Shown in pieces: positions 1-14,400 of a stretch of DNA of 64,000 nt. A program made the translations under genes and the position numbers. Where the stretch lies: NCBI GenBank assembly GCA_032173965.1, contig CM063284.1, forward strand, positions 118,022,410 through 118,086,409. Reading direction: 5' to 3'. The notes under the pieces are model-generated. The model did not search any database, was not told the DNA's origin, and worked only from the letters and a program-made list of their open reading frames with translations. This DNA comes from Sitta carolinensis (Eukaryota > Chordata > Aves > Passeriformes > Sittidae). Each line of letters begins with the position of its first letter. Within the stretch, counting starts at the first letter, position 1.

Positions 1-430
1 GTCAGATCTTCAAGAAGAATCTCTGTTACTGAGCTGAAGATTTAAACAATCGTGACTTTCAAGAGTGTTTCCACACCATTAGTGATATAGTAGTTCACAT
101 CAGAAAGAACGACTGCATTTTACAGAATTCAGCAGAGAAATGATTCTTATCTAGTACTCGGTAGAGGCAATATTTCAGGGTTTTTATGCCACGGTTTTTA
201 CAATCTAAACACAGAAATTAAATGCCTGTAGTCATAACTCATATCCTCCAATTGCTTTAAAATGGACATTTAGCTCCTGAAAGGGGTTGACAATGTCTTT
301 TTAAATTACTACTGCTGATTTATATCACAGTGATATGACAAAGTAGACTTACGCTCCTCAAATCTGAAGATAGAACAAATATTCTTTGCACATAGTAGTG
401 GGCAAAGGTTCTTCAGAAATAAAATATGCC

Positions 431-444
431 TGCCCTCTACTGAC
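431..444 (-). promoter_or_regulatory. CTCF-like motif
   Basis: TGCCCTCTACTGAC matches the reverse complement of the CTCF core CCASYAGRKGGCR at all positions but one. The motif therefore points leftward. CTCF sites anchor chromatin loops, and a site inside a long intron would be unremarkable. Chance matches occur; occupancy cannot be judged from sequence. Confidence 0.4.
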
Positions 445-648
445 CATCTAAGAAACTCTTTTTTTATAAAAAAACCCCAATATTTACTTCAGTAAAATTT
501 TAAATGAAATTTTAAATTTCTTTCCTCATTTAAACTGTCTCATAACGTCATGTCTCCAAATTAGATTTCCAATCTCCATATACTTGTTGCATACCTCCAG
601 AATGCTCAAAGCCTGTTGGTTTGCACAACATGCTACATGTATCCAAAT

Positions 649-682
649 CTTCTTTTTTTTTTTTTTTCCTTTTTTTTTTTTT
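649..682. repeat. T-rich low-complexity tract
   Basis: Two runs of T separated by CC, about 34 bp in all, followed by AATTC. It could be the reverse-complemented A-tail of an old retroposed sequence, but no source element or target-site duplication is obvious. Confidence 0.8.
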
Positions 683-3600
683 AATTCACTGTTCCCTTGA
701 AAAAGTCGAGGAGAAAGACTAGAGTAACCCAGAGTTTAAAATCTGAGTGTCTGCCTAGAATAACTAATGTATAAAAATCCTTTTTCTGCAGCAGCTGTTA
801 CAAATCAAGAGGCAATTGTTCTTGGGACATGCACACAAAATGAGTTTTATCCTCAGGAGAGCTTAGAAAAACACAAAAGTGTTTGCAAAATTCATTGGAT
901 ACCAAATTTCCAGGATAATCTTAATTCAGTTTGAAACACTGTGCACATGTACTATCAGAACAAACAGTTTTTAAGAGTAGCAAGAAAAACAAATTCCTGG
1001 CTAGATACATTTGGCCAGTTCTGGCAGAGACACACCAGGACACATCTGGATTAGCTGTCTCCTTTTGAGTTGCAATTTGTCTGATCTGTTTTAGACTTAC
1101 TTCAAATGAGATGAACAAGTGCTCCCCCCCCCTAATTGTAGATGCAGGCAGATGAATCTTGGGGAAGGTTCCCTAACCACCAGCAAACATTGATCACAAT
1201 GAGGAATAAAAGGAACACAGGGAATGCACCTCTCCTGGCAAATCCAAGGACACAGACTTCTCCAAAGTGCAAGGAGGAGGAGCTCAGCCCAGAGCAGATG
1301 TTACCCTTGGACTCTGGGGATGAATGGCATTCCAGACAATGAAGTTACCACCGATTCTTTTGGGCTAGGTGAGACCAGCACTGAGCCCAGCATAAACCAG
1401 AGCTAACTGCTGCTGTTTTCAAAAGCTTTCAGAACTTGTCTGTGTACAGTCAATAAGAACAAATTAGGATATGAACTCTAAACAGATCAATTATTCCTGT
1501 TTAGTTCTCCACGTGGTCACTAAAGGATAGAAAAGCATCCAGAGCACAAGCTAATCACCTGACCTCACAAACAGAGTCAGGCTGTCCAATCCTGACACTG
1601 ATTTTAGCAGTGATTTCACTGAAAACTTACCCAGACCAACTCATAAGTGCTACTAAGAGCCAAAGACTTAATACATAATTAAGCCATTGTTTTTAACTTT
1701 GAAAACCTATATTCACCAGGTACAGTCCTGTGCTAATGCAAGGCTTACTATTCATTACTTTCTTCAATAATGCTGACTTCCTGTAGTCACTGGAAAGTGA
1801 TGTTCCAACTTGGAAACATTCCAGTCCAAGTTTTCATCAGCCTTTGAAGCAAGTTGCCATCTTCAGAAACTGCAGAATAGCTACAGGCACAATACTCTGA
1901 AGAAGCATACAAATAGATTAGTGGAGAATCTGAAAAAAAAAATCCATTAATAGCTTTCTTTCCCTATTTATATCCCTAGCTAACCTGTGAAGAAAAGCAA
2001 TGGAAGGCATAGGTCTTAATAAGCCATGTGGATAGACAGCCCTTTTCTGAATATCTCTTTCTCTATATAGCACACAAAGATATAGAGAATATGTACAGAT
2101 ATATATATTTCCCCAATAATAAAAATCAATAGCTACATTTTTATGGAGATGTACACTAATAATGCTTCTGCTACTGCTGCTAGACAACTGCCTAATGCTT
2201 GTGGTTTGCAAACATCAACTTCTAAGGATGAACAAAAGGAAGTATCCCTGGAGTGGAGTATTTAAAAAATGGAATCACCTGTTCATGAGTGAAGTTTAAA
2301 GAACAAAAGCTTTATTTCACAATCAACTCTCCAACTATCTGGGTATTTGAATAGTCTGTCATCACTGTAATTAATAGTGTGCCCTGTTTTGAAATCTTTT
2401 TCTACTGGGAAGCTGAGGCTCTGGTCTCGAAGTCCACATAGCACAAGTGGCAATAGCAGCATCATACAGCCACTGAAAGTCAGTCTCTGTAGAAATGAAG
2501 GTGAAAAGAAGATACACTCGCAATACTGATATCATCTACTTAAAGATGAACTTTCAGTATAAAAATCATAATGACAGCAGTGATATTGTCAAATATGAAC
2601 AACATAGATTAAACTCAAATTAATTGCCTCTGGTTCTTAAGATGAGACCAACAGTTCATGACAGAATATGCTTCAAATAATAAAAAAGTCATGTTGACCA
2701 AACAGTGATCATAGATAAAGCATATATGATCCTTCCCACACAAGCCCAATAAGATTATTTATGCACGTAGAAGCAATAGGCAGTAATTAGCCCTCACAGT
2801 ATTTACAGCAAAATTTTCCTCTGGGAATTTTTCATCACTCTTTCTTCAAGAATAGCCACAGGAAAAAAGGTTGGTATTTTCCCTTTCACAAAAATTAATC
2901 ACAACCCTTTAAAAAACCTAACTACAGCAACATCGAAAAAGGGAGTCCAGAGACATCTTCAATATCTATTTCTTCCCTACCAACTTTGCTATAGATACCA
3001 TAACAGAGACAGATGCACAGTATCAAGAAAAAGCACTCTGAGCGCTGCCGCTGCCAGACTATTGAGCCTCACAATGTACATAAAAAAGTGTTACCCCTGA
3101 GGCAAATAAACATAGCAAACACAGTCCTCCAAGAAATACTACACAGTATTGGAAGTTTTATGCTATATTTAAATCTTGTCCTCTCCTTTTAATAAGGAAA
3201 TATTGATACTGAGAGAGAAAATTACTCTTCCTGATAATTTAAAACAGTCTGTTGATTTTCGCAGTAGGACTGTTAAGTGTCCTTTTGAAGTTCCTTAATC
3301 CACAGAGTCTCACAGAGGCAGGTCATATCTTTGGAGATGGAGGCTGAACTGAGCAGAAAGACACAATTCTCTTGCTGACACTGGAGAATTTTGCATTCCC
3401 TTGACTGCGAGGTAAAAGCCCCTTTCACCTTATCACAAAGACAAGAGCCCCTGGGGTCTTGTACAGTCAGGAAACATGGGGTTTTGCAAGTGGAGGTGCT
3501 AGGGAAAACTTAGGTACAGCAACCAGACACCATCTCCTAATGAGACCAACAATCAAATGAATCTTGCAATTTATTATTGAAAAATTCCCAGATTTTTTTT

Positions 3601-5299
3601 TTTTTTAAAAAAGTTGTCTCTTTAAAAACATCTTTAGCACTTCCTCTTCACTTGCATAACAGGACACAAAACTAATTGGTGTAATGCCCTGTCTTCAAAA
3701 CCAAAAAAATCTATCATGGTAGCTTTCACTTAATGTTATACATTTTAGTTTTGATGTTCAGCTTCTTCTATTTCCTTCTTCATTTCAGCTTTCTGAAACC
3801 ATCTGCTTTCTGTTAAGATGAATTCTTAAAATCCTCTGAGCTGCTCATATGAAGCGAGTAAAAGTTGGGTTTTCTAAAAGAGGCAGAGATTTGCAATGTA
3901 AACAACCTATATGCAGCTTATATCTTCATTCAGGTTTATAGCAAGTGGGTGGATGCATTGCATAACTACACTTCAGGAGAGGTAATTAGGTACTGAAATA
4001 TGCATTTGCTTGTGTAGTGAACCAAGTGCACTAACCCATACAAACCTACTTATTTTTGTGCTCATAACTGTGTTTCTCTACCTTCTAAAAATGTGATCTC
4101 TTATGAGAATGACTATTCGAAGTTATAAGGGCCCGCAAATCCCTTCCACCACTGCCTATAACTTCTGAGCTTTTCTGTATCCAGTTACTCTTTACCATTT
4201 AGGAGACTGTAAATATCAATGTCTTGATATTGTCCAAGACATTGAATAATGTGCCATTGAACATTGAACATATTTTGTTTGGTTAGCTAAGGTTGAGAAG
4301 GTTTATTAACTGTTTCACAAACATTAAGAAATAATAATACCATGGCAAACTGTGCCTGATTTGCTTTCTTTAGATGTATTATATAGCAAACAATCCACCT
4401 GCAGCCCAGAGGCAGCCTAGCTGAGCTTACACAAGAGGGGCACCTGCCAAGGCAGGTTCTTTGCATGGAGCACCACATAGCCTTGTTAGCTCCTACTTGT
4501 TTAGATAGTGGTTCTCTTCCCATTGTGTTGGTTATTCCTGAGAATTAAGTGAGATGGTCTGCAGGTTACAATAATAAGACAGCAAACTAATAAATGTCAG
4601 GATGCAGAGGCCAGTGCCCATTATCTGATCCAATGTGCAGGATTGCCATGGATTGGCAATGGATCAGACATGGCTCCTATGGTATCTAACTGTGACTGCA
4701 CAGCAAGCCCCATGCTAGTCCAGAACCCATTCACTTCCTTTAACAGCATCTTTAAAGTCTCAATCCATGCCTCATTACCCTCATCAGTGGGTTATGGACA
4801 ATAATGCTGTCTAGCCCCAAGTTACTGCGATGACAAGATCCTCAGAAAGGAGGTGAAAGATGGCTGTATAACATTACTATGTACAGCTTTATTCTTTTTT
4901 GAAGTAGATGGAGCATTGATCATGTTAGTACTTTAATCACTTTCATGCCTTATGCTCTGACATACTGGCCTAGTTCAGCCTAAAGTCAGTGATAAAGAAT
5001 ATTTTTAGGTAACTGAGCCCCACTAAGAAATCATTTAAGGGCTTTTGCTTTTAAATACAGACAGCTACTTCTGTTCTTCCTGAAAGGAGTGAATCACATT
5101 TGCAACATATTTTGTCCTTGATCACCTTGGTTCAGAAGACCTCAGCAACGGTATTCAGACGTTGCAGGCAAAGGACAAGTTCATGCCCATAGCCGAACCA
5201 CAGGCTTATACAGAATCTCTACCTCTGATCTTGGTTTGGAGAAAAAATAATACAAGACAGTTGGCTTCATTTTCAAAATTTGAATTAGTATCTTGCTAC

Positions 5300-5690
5300 T
5301 TAGCCCTGGTCTGGCTGTAGTTGGAGTGTTGTGTGCAGTTCTGGGATCCACAGTGCAAGAGAGACATAGGCCCAGTGGCTGAGAGGGGACCTCCATAATG
5401 TGCGTTGAGTATCTAAAAGTAGGTGAGAGACAAAAGGACAAGAGTCAATGGGCAGAAGCTAATGCACAGAAGTTCCACCTGGACATGAAGAACTGTTTTC
5501 CTGTGCAGATGTGCAACAGAACAGATTGCCCAGAAAGGTTGTGAGGTCTCCATCACTGGAGATGCTCAAGAACCATCTGGATACAATCCTGTGCCGTGGG
5601 CTCTGGGCTCACCCCACTTGAGCAGGGAGGTTTGACCAGATGACCCAGCCTGGTCCCTTCCAACCTGACCGATTCTTTGTCTCTGTGGTT
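5300..5690 (+). mobile_element. CR1 LINE 3' fragment
   Basis: The plus strand reads as the 3' part of a CR1 non-LTR retrotransposon: a segment resembling 'gtgcagttctgggatcc' (end of the reverse-transcriptase ORF), then 'ttgcccagaaaggttgtgag', 'ctggagatgctcaag', 'cttgagcagggaggtt' and 'tcccttccaacct', ending in a degenerate ATTCT-type tail near 5675-5688. It is 5'-truncated, as nearly all CR1 copies are, and broken by stops. It lies in the presumed intron 1, antisense to the CYP7-like gene. Confidence 0.88.
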
Positions 5691-7530
5691 ATATTGTCAA
5701 ATGCAGACATGGAAAAGTCACATGTTCTGTTTCACAAATGATGAGCACAAGAAGTTTAACTCTAGGAAAAGGACAGTTGTAAGCAGCAGCTCTGAGCAAA
5801 TAATGTCAGCATGGTAAATACAGCTCTCCAGAAGAGAACCACAAATCCTAAAAGGTGATAAAACCTGGTTGGTTATGGATCTGCACCCCATTTAGTTCTG
5901 CATTAAGTACACAAAATCTGAACAACCATAAAGTGTCTGAGTTATTAAAATGTCTGTGGTGTGCTGTACCTCTAGAGACACTCAAAAGGTTACAAGGTCA
6001 AGCACAAGGCAAAGCACTCCTTTTGCCAAACTAATTGCTCAATGTAAAAGCACTGAAGTAGGTACGTTGTGGTTTCAAAGAAAAAAATCCGGAGTTGTGG
6101 AGGGGGAGTTGTTAATAAATCTGCCCTTTAATGAGGATATTCTATTACAAAATAATTTGTAAGTATATTAACCTGTAAAAGCAAATTGCTGATGGGTTAA
6201 TGGGTTTAAAGACCTTGTTATGGAGAACCATTAAATATGTAAAAGAGTACTCACAACAAGGAAAGGCTGAAAAGTAGACTACATTTTTTTCCATTACATC
6301 AACAGCACACTTGCTGGTACGTAAGACAATAATTTATTATAGCATTTACATTTTGTTCCCTGTTTTATAAATTTTTTTAACCCTTTTACCCTCTTCAAAT
6401 AGAGCAAAAAACTCCCACCTTCCTTTTTATCACATACACATTTTTTTCATGGTTTTAGGTATAAATACACATCCTTTCTCTCTGAGAATTTAATGGATGA
6501 CTGGAAAATTGGTGAGACTGTAACATCAGAGGTTTGAGCCTCACCAATGTGCAAAACAGATTTTTAACCACACTTCTGAATGCTACTTTTGTTCAGGCCC
6601 AATTAGTTCATTAATTCTACAAATTAGGTTCTTACAATCATACCAGATGCTTCCTTCTACACCATGTCTTATATAACTGAGATCTTTATTCTAGGATATT
6701 CAAGAATTCTTGTAAGACCTTTTTTTTGGCCATGAAAAGGTTAGTCAAGTCCCTAACACATATTTGACAGGAGGGAAGGTGATGATGACTTAAGGACTGG
6801 AAAGCTATAAACAGGAATAAAGAACAAGAATACTGCAGTATACACTTAAGTTTTAAGGTGAGTCAAAAATAAGTACTGACCCAGGAACCTCAGACCTGAC
6901 AGCTGTGTAGATTCTCAGATATAATGCAAACACTTTAAGGAAATAGATGAAGAAAGACAAGTAGGAATAAAGAGTCCAATGACACAGACATGACACAAAT
7001 GAATCAACTAGCATAGCTTTTAGGTCCTAACTCAAAGCTGAGACTTTTCTCCTTAATATTCGTCCCATGACAAGGATGAAACGATCAGAGGACTGTCTGG
7101 CAGTGAAAGACACAGGCTGTGTAAGCACTTCTGGCCTTTAAGTTTGTTATTTGCATCTTTATCACTAAGCCCATTACAAAGGCCACTTGTCCTTAGGCAT
7201 CACTGTCCCTAAAGCTCATAATGTCTCATATTTCTTTGTATCATCCTGGGAGTATTTTCTGAAGAATGACCCACCATTTCCCTGGAGCAGGACACTTGAC
7301 CACAACTCTTGCTGCCAAGGGAAAACATTTCATTTTCTCTTTTTTTCAGTGTTCCGTGCAAGCAGACAAAAACAAGAAAGAGCCTCAACATAAAGTAAGT
7401 AAATCCCAGAATCAGCATCAGAGTAACTTCAGTTACTTCAGTTATTCTGATAGAAAACTATAATTGTTAATACTGTCATGTTTTGGGTATTTTTCCTGGG
7501 AACACATGGTCTTTTGCCAATTTTGTACAG

Positions 7531-7676
7531 ATAGCTGTCTGCACCAAACATGGACACCCTCTGACCAAGCACTGTGTTCTGACTTCTCTGCAAGTGGAGA
7601 AGGGAGATGGAGAGATGCCATTCTTCATGGCGTGGTTCCAAAACCAGAGCACTCACCAATATATATTGAAAGGAAG
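7531..7676 (+). other. Exon-like segment with open frame and splice-like borders
   Basis: The segment follows a T-rich stretch ending in TTTTGTACAG and ends at GGAAG before GTAGTG. In between, 146 bp stay open in one frame (phase 0 to 2) and read IAVCTKHGHPLTKHC... through GDGEMPFFMAWFQNQ. The composition is protein-like, but I recognise no family. The same region is also open on the minus strand, so chance is quite possible. It would lie antisense inside the presumed CYP7B1 intron. It could be a lncRNA exon, an old pseudogene piece or nothing. Confidence 0.17.
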
Positions 7677-8402
7677 GTAGTGAATCATTTCTTGCTATGA
7701 AAAGAAGTGCTTTGCCATGAATTCCTTTGTTAAAACAAAATTTATTTAGTTTCCATGTTTTTTTAACAAGCAAAATGTTTTAAGATGGTATTTTAGAATC
7801 TGCTTATGCAAATTCAAAGGAGACCTCTTGGACACACTTCATCATTTCAAAATATACACTTTACACCTAGGAAAATGTATCAAAGCCACAAATGCTTTGG
7901 TCAAGAAGTTTCACCCCTCTTGAATTGACTGATGATATCATATGTTCTAGGAATATTTTTATCATCTGGCATGTTGCTCGGCACCATATGGCACAGCACA
8001 CTGACAAGAGAGAAAGGACTAGTTTTAAATATTATATATATATAGGTAGATAAAAATAAATGTTACACTTCTATAGAAGTATAAAAGCACTATTGCCCAT
8101 TTCTGTAACTCTTATTACAGTAGGGGTTCATTGTGGAAGGCATGTTTTTCATCCTCACACTGAAATACAGAAGAACTACAGAAGCAAAATGTAGAATAGT
8201 TTAAAAAAAATAAATGCAACCTCTCAAAAAGAGCTTGAACTGAATGCAACACTTTTTTTCTCACTTAGCAATGCTTCTTTTTCCAAGACTTGTAATTATT
8301 GTAATAATGACATATTAACCCTTTCTCATGGAATTAATTTCACGCAGTTAATTCAGATAGACAGGTTTTATAGTCGCTTATAATTTTTATATAGAGCAAT
8401 AG

Positions 8403-8425
8403 CTCCAGTTCTTTCAGAACTGGAG
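8403..8425. repeat. Perfect 10-bp inverted repeat with 3-nt loop
   Basis: CTCCAGTTCT, then TTC, then AGAACTGGAG. The arms are perfectly complementary. It is too short for a microRNA precursor and has no T-run that would suggest a functional terminator in this context. Confidence 0.85.
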
Positions 8426-11400
8426 GGGATGAAGTCTGCTGTTTTTTTCAAGAAAACTTTTTAAATGGAAGCTTATGTCATTTGGCATTAATACACATAC
8501 ATATTATCTCTCCATTTTTCATCATTATTTGAGGTAAAATTACACTATGAACTGCACAAAATACTGTAATGAATATTTATTTAGGTAGAAATTGTTGGGT
8601 TTTTTCTATTTGCCAAAGGAAACGTGAACTTTGGGGTTTTTTGGTGAGGTCACTAACTGTGTACGATAGAACATTTAGCCTAGAAAAGTGCTCATTATAA
8701 TATTGAAATTCCTCTTTTGTTTTCCTCTCTGATATCTTCTTGATAATTCTTCATCCGAACTCAAATACAGCAAGATCTCATCTTCTCCTCTAATGTGACA
8801 ATCCCCTAGAATGTGAAAATGTGTCTAGAGAGACAGAAAGTTTAAACATGTTCTGTGCTAATGCAAAAGCAACCAAATGTCCATGGCCTCCCCATAGTAA
8901 TATTCTGCTGCAAATTTTTCCTTTATATTTCACCATTTTAAGAAGAGGATACTAAACTGAACATAAATATTCTCAGGACTTTGGAATCATCTTCCTGTCC
9001 ATCCCATGTCTTAACCACATAAATATCTGTCTCTTTGGGGTTTTCCAGAGTACTTTTACACAACCCAAGCCTGCAGGAAATCTGAGCTGATGACTGAGTG
9101 TCTATCTTCCTCCCACCTCCAGGTCCTCCACCTTCTCCCAAACCCATGCACAAAAGTCTACCCCACCTTCAGAGATACTTGTGCATATGAGACACTATTT
9201 TTTAACTTGGCTACTATTCAGATCTTTACTAAACCTGTCCATGCCCACAAAGAATTGGTCCATTTCAAAAGATGCACTGCACTCTCCTCCTGACTGCCTA
9301 TCCTGGCCCTGACATGCTCCCCATCCTTACACCCATTCTCAGACCCAGACCTTGGAAACAGTCTTTCACTCTCTTCCTCACCAGATTTCCATGTCATTTA
9401 AGATCTTAAATGAAATTCCTGAGTTTGCCTTATAATTGTTCCTATTTTATCTGGCATTAGCATACTACAGTGCAAAGCAGACAGAAATGCAGTGCTCTGA
9501 GTACTTTTCCGATGTCACCTATTCCTTACAGTTTTAAGTTCAAAAGAGATTGAAATAGATGGTTAAATTACATACATTATACAGTCTCATGAACAAGAAC
9601 TCCGGTTTCCCTGGCTCCCACCACTGAAGACCAATGAAGCTGGAGGGCAGTGAAAGCACTGGAACTGCACAGCTCAGAACAGGCTCTGGCAACCAGCAGG
9701 GCAGATGCTGACATGTCTGAGAACTCCTGAAGACTGTCTCTGTCCCTCGACACCCAGCTGGGTTCCCAAGCTGGTTCTTCATGCTGGACTCTGCATCAGA
9801 AGCACAGAAGGCTGGAGGGTCATGGCCGTGTACAGTTTGCAGATCCCATGGCCCAACGAAGCCACAGTACTGCCCAGTTTCACTGTAGTTTCACACATAC
9901 AGCTCTGCACTTGAGCAGTTTGGGCATGAAGGGGTGATAAAGAAACTGAGCATCATTAGTAAAGCTATTTTCACACTGTAGGGATGCACTCATCCTCATG
10001 CAAATCCAGTACATGAAATAAAATTATTCTGCTCTGAAGGGGCTTTTCTTTAGGTGCCAGGCAGACAGTCAGAAAACACCAATAGAGTTTTCACCTCTTA
10101 CCATCAGTAGAGTAACTATGCAGACATACAAAGATGTAATAAATCACTGGGCTGGAAGCTGGTGTCGCAGTAATCAGCAACCATGTCCTGGATTGTGTCC
10201 AACATGGACAGTTCCAAAGCAAATAGCTTTAAAGAACAGTTTCCAAATGTTACAGGAAAGCCTAATAGCTGTAACTCAGGAGGGCAAATTACAAAGAGAA
10301 AATGCAAATGAAATTTAGAATTCTTCAAGAGAATTTGGATTTCTGTTAGCCAAAGTGCCAAAGACTGGAAAACTATACAACTTTTGTCAGTAAAGAACTG
10401 AAAACAATGTTTTCTAATGAAAACTAAGGTCAGAAAGGGATATTCTACAGCTAGAATGCATAAAATACATAGTCTTACATTAAAGATTATAGTATCCACA
10501 CTTTACTTCTAACGGGTATTCTCTTTTACACTTAATAATCTTCTGTAACTACATCTCAGTCTCAGAGTCAGTTAGTCTATTGCAAATGGGCATTTGGACC
10601 CTCACAGGATAAACTTCAAAACGTGGCAATGATTGGTAAGACTAAAAATTAGAGGAAGCATATTAGAAACAGTGAAAAATATAAAAGGAAACCTAAATTT
10701 TCTTTGAAAGCACACTGGCTTGGAAATATGGGGAAGGATTCTAGTTATCAGCCAAGGGGGGTTTGAATTCAATTCTACACAAACAGGGCTTTAGCTCAAA
10801 AAAAAACTCTTACAAAGACACTACCTCTAAAGAGGGAAGGGAATCAACCACCACACAGGTAAATGAAGAAGATTGCAAAAATTCAGACAAATGAAAAAAG
10901 TGAGCAGGCTTTCATCTTAGAGATACACATAGCAACCACCAGTGACAGGGAAACAACAAACCCTTGTTATAAACATGATATTTTAAAAAAGAGGATGAGG
11001 AACAAAACGAGCTGGCTTCCAGGAAAGCACAGGAATGGTCTGGAAGATGCATACTCTCCAAAGACATGACGGTATTGCACCACTGAGTGAAATGTTAAGG
11101 CCCATTTCTAGAAAAGATGCTCTACCAGACTCTTGGTTTTATAAAAACAAAGATGACAAAATCAAATACCTTTTGCTCAGAATAGGACTAATCATAACAA
11201 GGCAACACAGAAATGTCTTCTGAAAAAGAGTAACACAGAAACAGCAGCACTTAATTTACCCTTCAGTCTTCTATGCACTGTTAATTGTCAAATTCCTTTG
11301 TCCCCAGTCCCTCCCTCTGCCACCATTTGTTCAGTTCTCCCTCACTTTGACTAATAAATCCCACTATCTTGCCAATATTTGTGCCTGGTCACTTTTTCAG

Positions 11401-14400
11401 CCAACCCTAGGGATCTCCAGTTCCCTGTGGCTCAGTTAAGCAAGGAGCAGGGGTGGTTTCACAGGCAGTTACGATGCTGAAGTCTCTGCACAGGCTCCAG
11501 CCACCATCCATGCTCTGCATTAAAGGAGACCAGACATTTAAATATATAGTTTTGTAACATGAGATTAAAGCCCAAGTGTGCATTTACAGAACAGTGGAAA
11601 AAAATCCAAGTTATCCATAAGACTATCTTTACTTCAGCATTTAAGGCAGGATTTCATACACAGCAAGTGTACCTCAGTGGGCTTGAGAATCTGACCTCTA
11701 AGGATTATGTTTTCTATAAGGGCCTCATTAAAATAAAAATTAGAATTGTCTAGTCACTGCTTTTTCTTAGAATATTTTTAGTCAATATTAACACTCAGAA
11801 GTAATACCCAGAATAAAACCTCCATTTCCATAATATTTGTAAAGCTACTGATAATGATTCTACCTTTGAGTTTTTAATGTTAGAAAGACCTTAGGTGTAC
11901 ACAGAGTTTATCAAACCAGTTTTCAGATTTTTATAACTTATTTTAGCACACAGTTATGTAATGCTGGTGTGTAAATAGCTACACCTTCTCTCAGCTTTTA
12001 AAGTGGTGGAGGAAGACTAATGAATTGCACAGGTATACACTAAAATAAAGTGGGATTACTTCATTCAGAATCATGGGTGCCCAAACTTCAGTATTGTTTC
12101 AGACCAGAAACTTTTGTGCATTCAGTGACAGTAACAGCTAGGATAACGGGAAGAACTGAGCCTACCAGAGAACCAAATTCATGAGAGGTGGAGATACATC
12201 AACGCACTGCAGTGACCAGTGATGCAGATCATCAGGATTTCAACAATAAATTATAGGATTTCTCCTGTTAAAATCACTGGCAAAACCTCATTTTGATAGA
12301 TAACATGAACACCAACAGCCTCAAGGAATTTTATTTATAAAAACTATGTAAAAAAATCACATGAAAGATTGAATAAAATTTTTCAGTGTATTTAAGTGGT
12401 TGTTCAAGTGAGTGAAAAATCTATCTGTTTGCTGAAATGAAAGACAGATGCATGGTAGATAAAGCTCCGTGAAATACTCTGCAAATCTATGGGTATATAT
12501 TAGCAACAGAATAAAACACTCCCCTCCAACTTCTGACAAAACTGAAAACATGGAAATAAAGATGTTAGTTAAACAACCCCCTTCTGGAAGAATGCTAATT
12601 AACTTTTATAGGTTACATTTTCTTGATATACCGAAATCAAAATGACACAGCCATTTGTTTTCCCTGGCAAAGTCATGCACATCACTGATTATTCAGGTTT
12701 TGAAAACTGTGTATAATACATACTACCACCTACACAACAGCACAACGCTGACATTTCAGCACAGAACATGTTGAAGCAGTATTTCTGTACTGGAAAAAAA
12801 GAACAACTAACAAAGACATTTCCTAGAAGGTATCCATCGAAGAGAAGAGAATAATGTATAAAACATGGGCCTTTTTTTGAGAGCCTGAGGTTACAGATGC
12901 CTTTTTCACCACATCATGTTCCCAACATAACAAATCTGGCAGAAGAACCAGGTTGAAAAAACGGAAAGCAATTTTCATTTTGATTTTGTGGAGTAAAAAA
13001 GACTTACAACTTCTTGCAGTAATTTTATGTGAGGCAGAGTACATTTAGGGGAATTACAAACAAGTTGCCTGAAGGTCTTTATTGCATATTCTTTCCTGAT
13101 TTTAAAAAATGTATAAATTATTGTTGCAATCATCAGTTTTAATAAGACAAGATTAAATGACTGTATTCTTAATCATGTATCAACCTTCTTAAGTTGCTCC
13201 TGCTTATGAGAGATCCATTACTTTTCATCCATGAGAAAATCCAAGCCATCCTATCTTGTACACAAGTTTCACTCTGATAATTTTCTAATTACTCTGAAAA
13301 AAAAGAAAAATTAAAATCTCTTTATAGAACAGGATGCTCCCTGCTGAGCAATGGAGGCACTCCTTGCTCTGCAGGAGCCAGATGCACACAGCATACACCA
13401 AATCCCTGCTGTAAATGAGCAACTTCAGTAAAGTCCTTCAGCCCAAAACTAGTGCAAAGGACATGAAAACCAGCCTGGATGCTCACAGCACCCCTGGCAT
13501 TAGCACAGGGGTGAGGAACTAGCTATGCTTTGTAGGGAGATGTGTACGTCTGGTGTTCTCACACACAAAGCTGAGAACATGGCAGATGACACAAAGTGTG
13601 GAATCCCAAGCATGGACGGACTAACTATTCACTGAACTCTTGACTAATCAGCCCCTAAAAAGAGGTTAAAGTTTCTAACAGCACTATATGACTGTGCAAT
13701 AATGAACTGAATTTTCCATGAAATTTAGTGCTGAACACTCAGCATTCTTATTTCAATGTTGAAGTAAAAGTGATTTGAGTCCCAGTGTGGCATCACTGCA
13801 GTAGCAAAGTCAAGATGAGCTTTGGGTAGCAAGAATCAGCACAGTCCACCACACATGACATAATTTAGAGATCATCAATACAGCACACAAACAGCACCAT
13901 TTCAGCACTGCAAAAGCTGCAGCCCCACAGTAATGCTGGAGAGTCAAATCTGAAAAAAAGCCAAAGATTGGTTACAGTTTGGTTCCTGTAACATGACTTG
14001 TGGTTTAAGGAAGAGGAAAAAAAAAAAAAAAAAGAAAAATGCAAGCTCAGAATATCTTAAGTGAACTCTGAAAACACATACATTTCAATATATTGATACG
14101 AAACAAACTCACTTTAGAGAAGTACTGTGCTTCCAGTTTCACATAAAAGATCTCCAAATGCCTGAATTGATAACAAATGGTAACTGACACTAAAGAAAAG
14201 AGCAAGCAATGGAAATCAATTTTACAGAAAAAAGAAAAAGAGATCTTTTTCTTTCAAAAGTTATTCTTGTAAAGCTGTAGACTGACAAGGCCTATCTTTT
14301 GATATTTTATAAAAGATATATCCCATGAAACATTTATCAATATTTTTGACACCAAACAATACAGGTAAATGAATGCAAAGCTTAGATAAAAATAACAGCC

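Larger units (their letters stand above)
1..5299. other. Non-coding, intron-like DNA
   Basis: AT-rich sequence with stop codons in all frames. The longest open frames are under 100 codons, without recognisable domains or paired splice signals. It contains T-rich low complexity at 649-682, short A/T runs near 3593-3612, and a CTCF-like motif at 431-444. If the CYP7B1 call is right this is deep intron 1. I see no recognisable transposon. Confidence 0.6.

Noticed and set aside
10116..10499. 127-codon minus-strand frame
   Set aside because: No recognised domain; the plus strand is also open for 66 codons there; treated as chance in AT-rich DNA.
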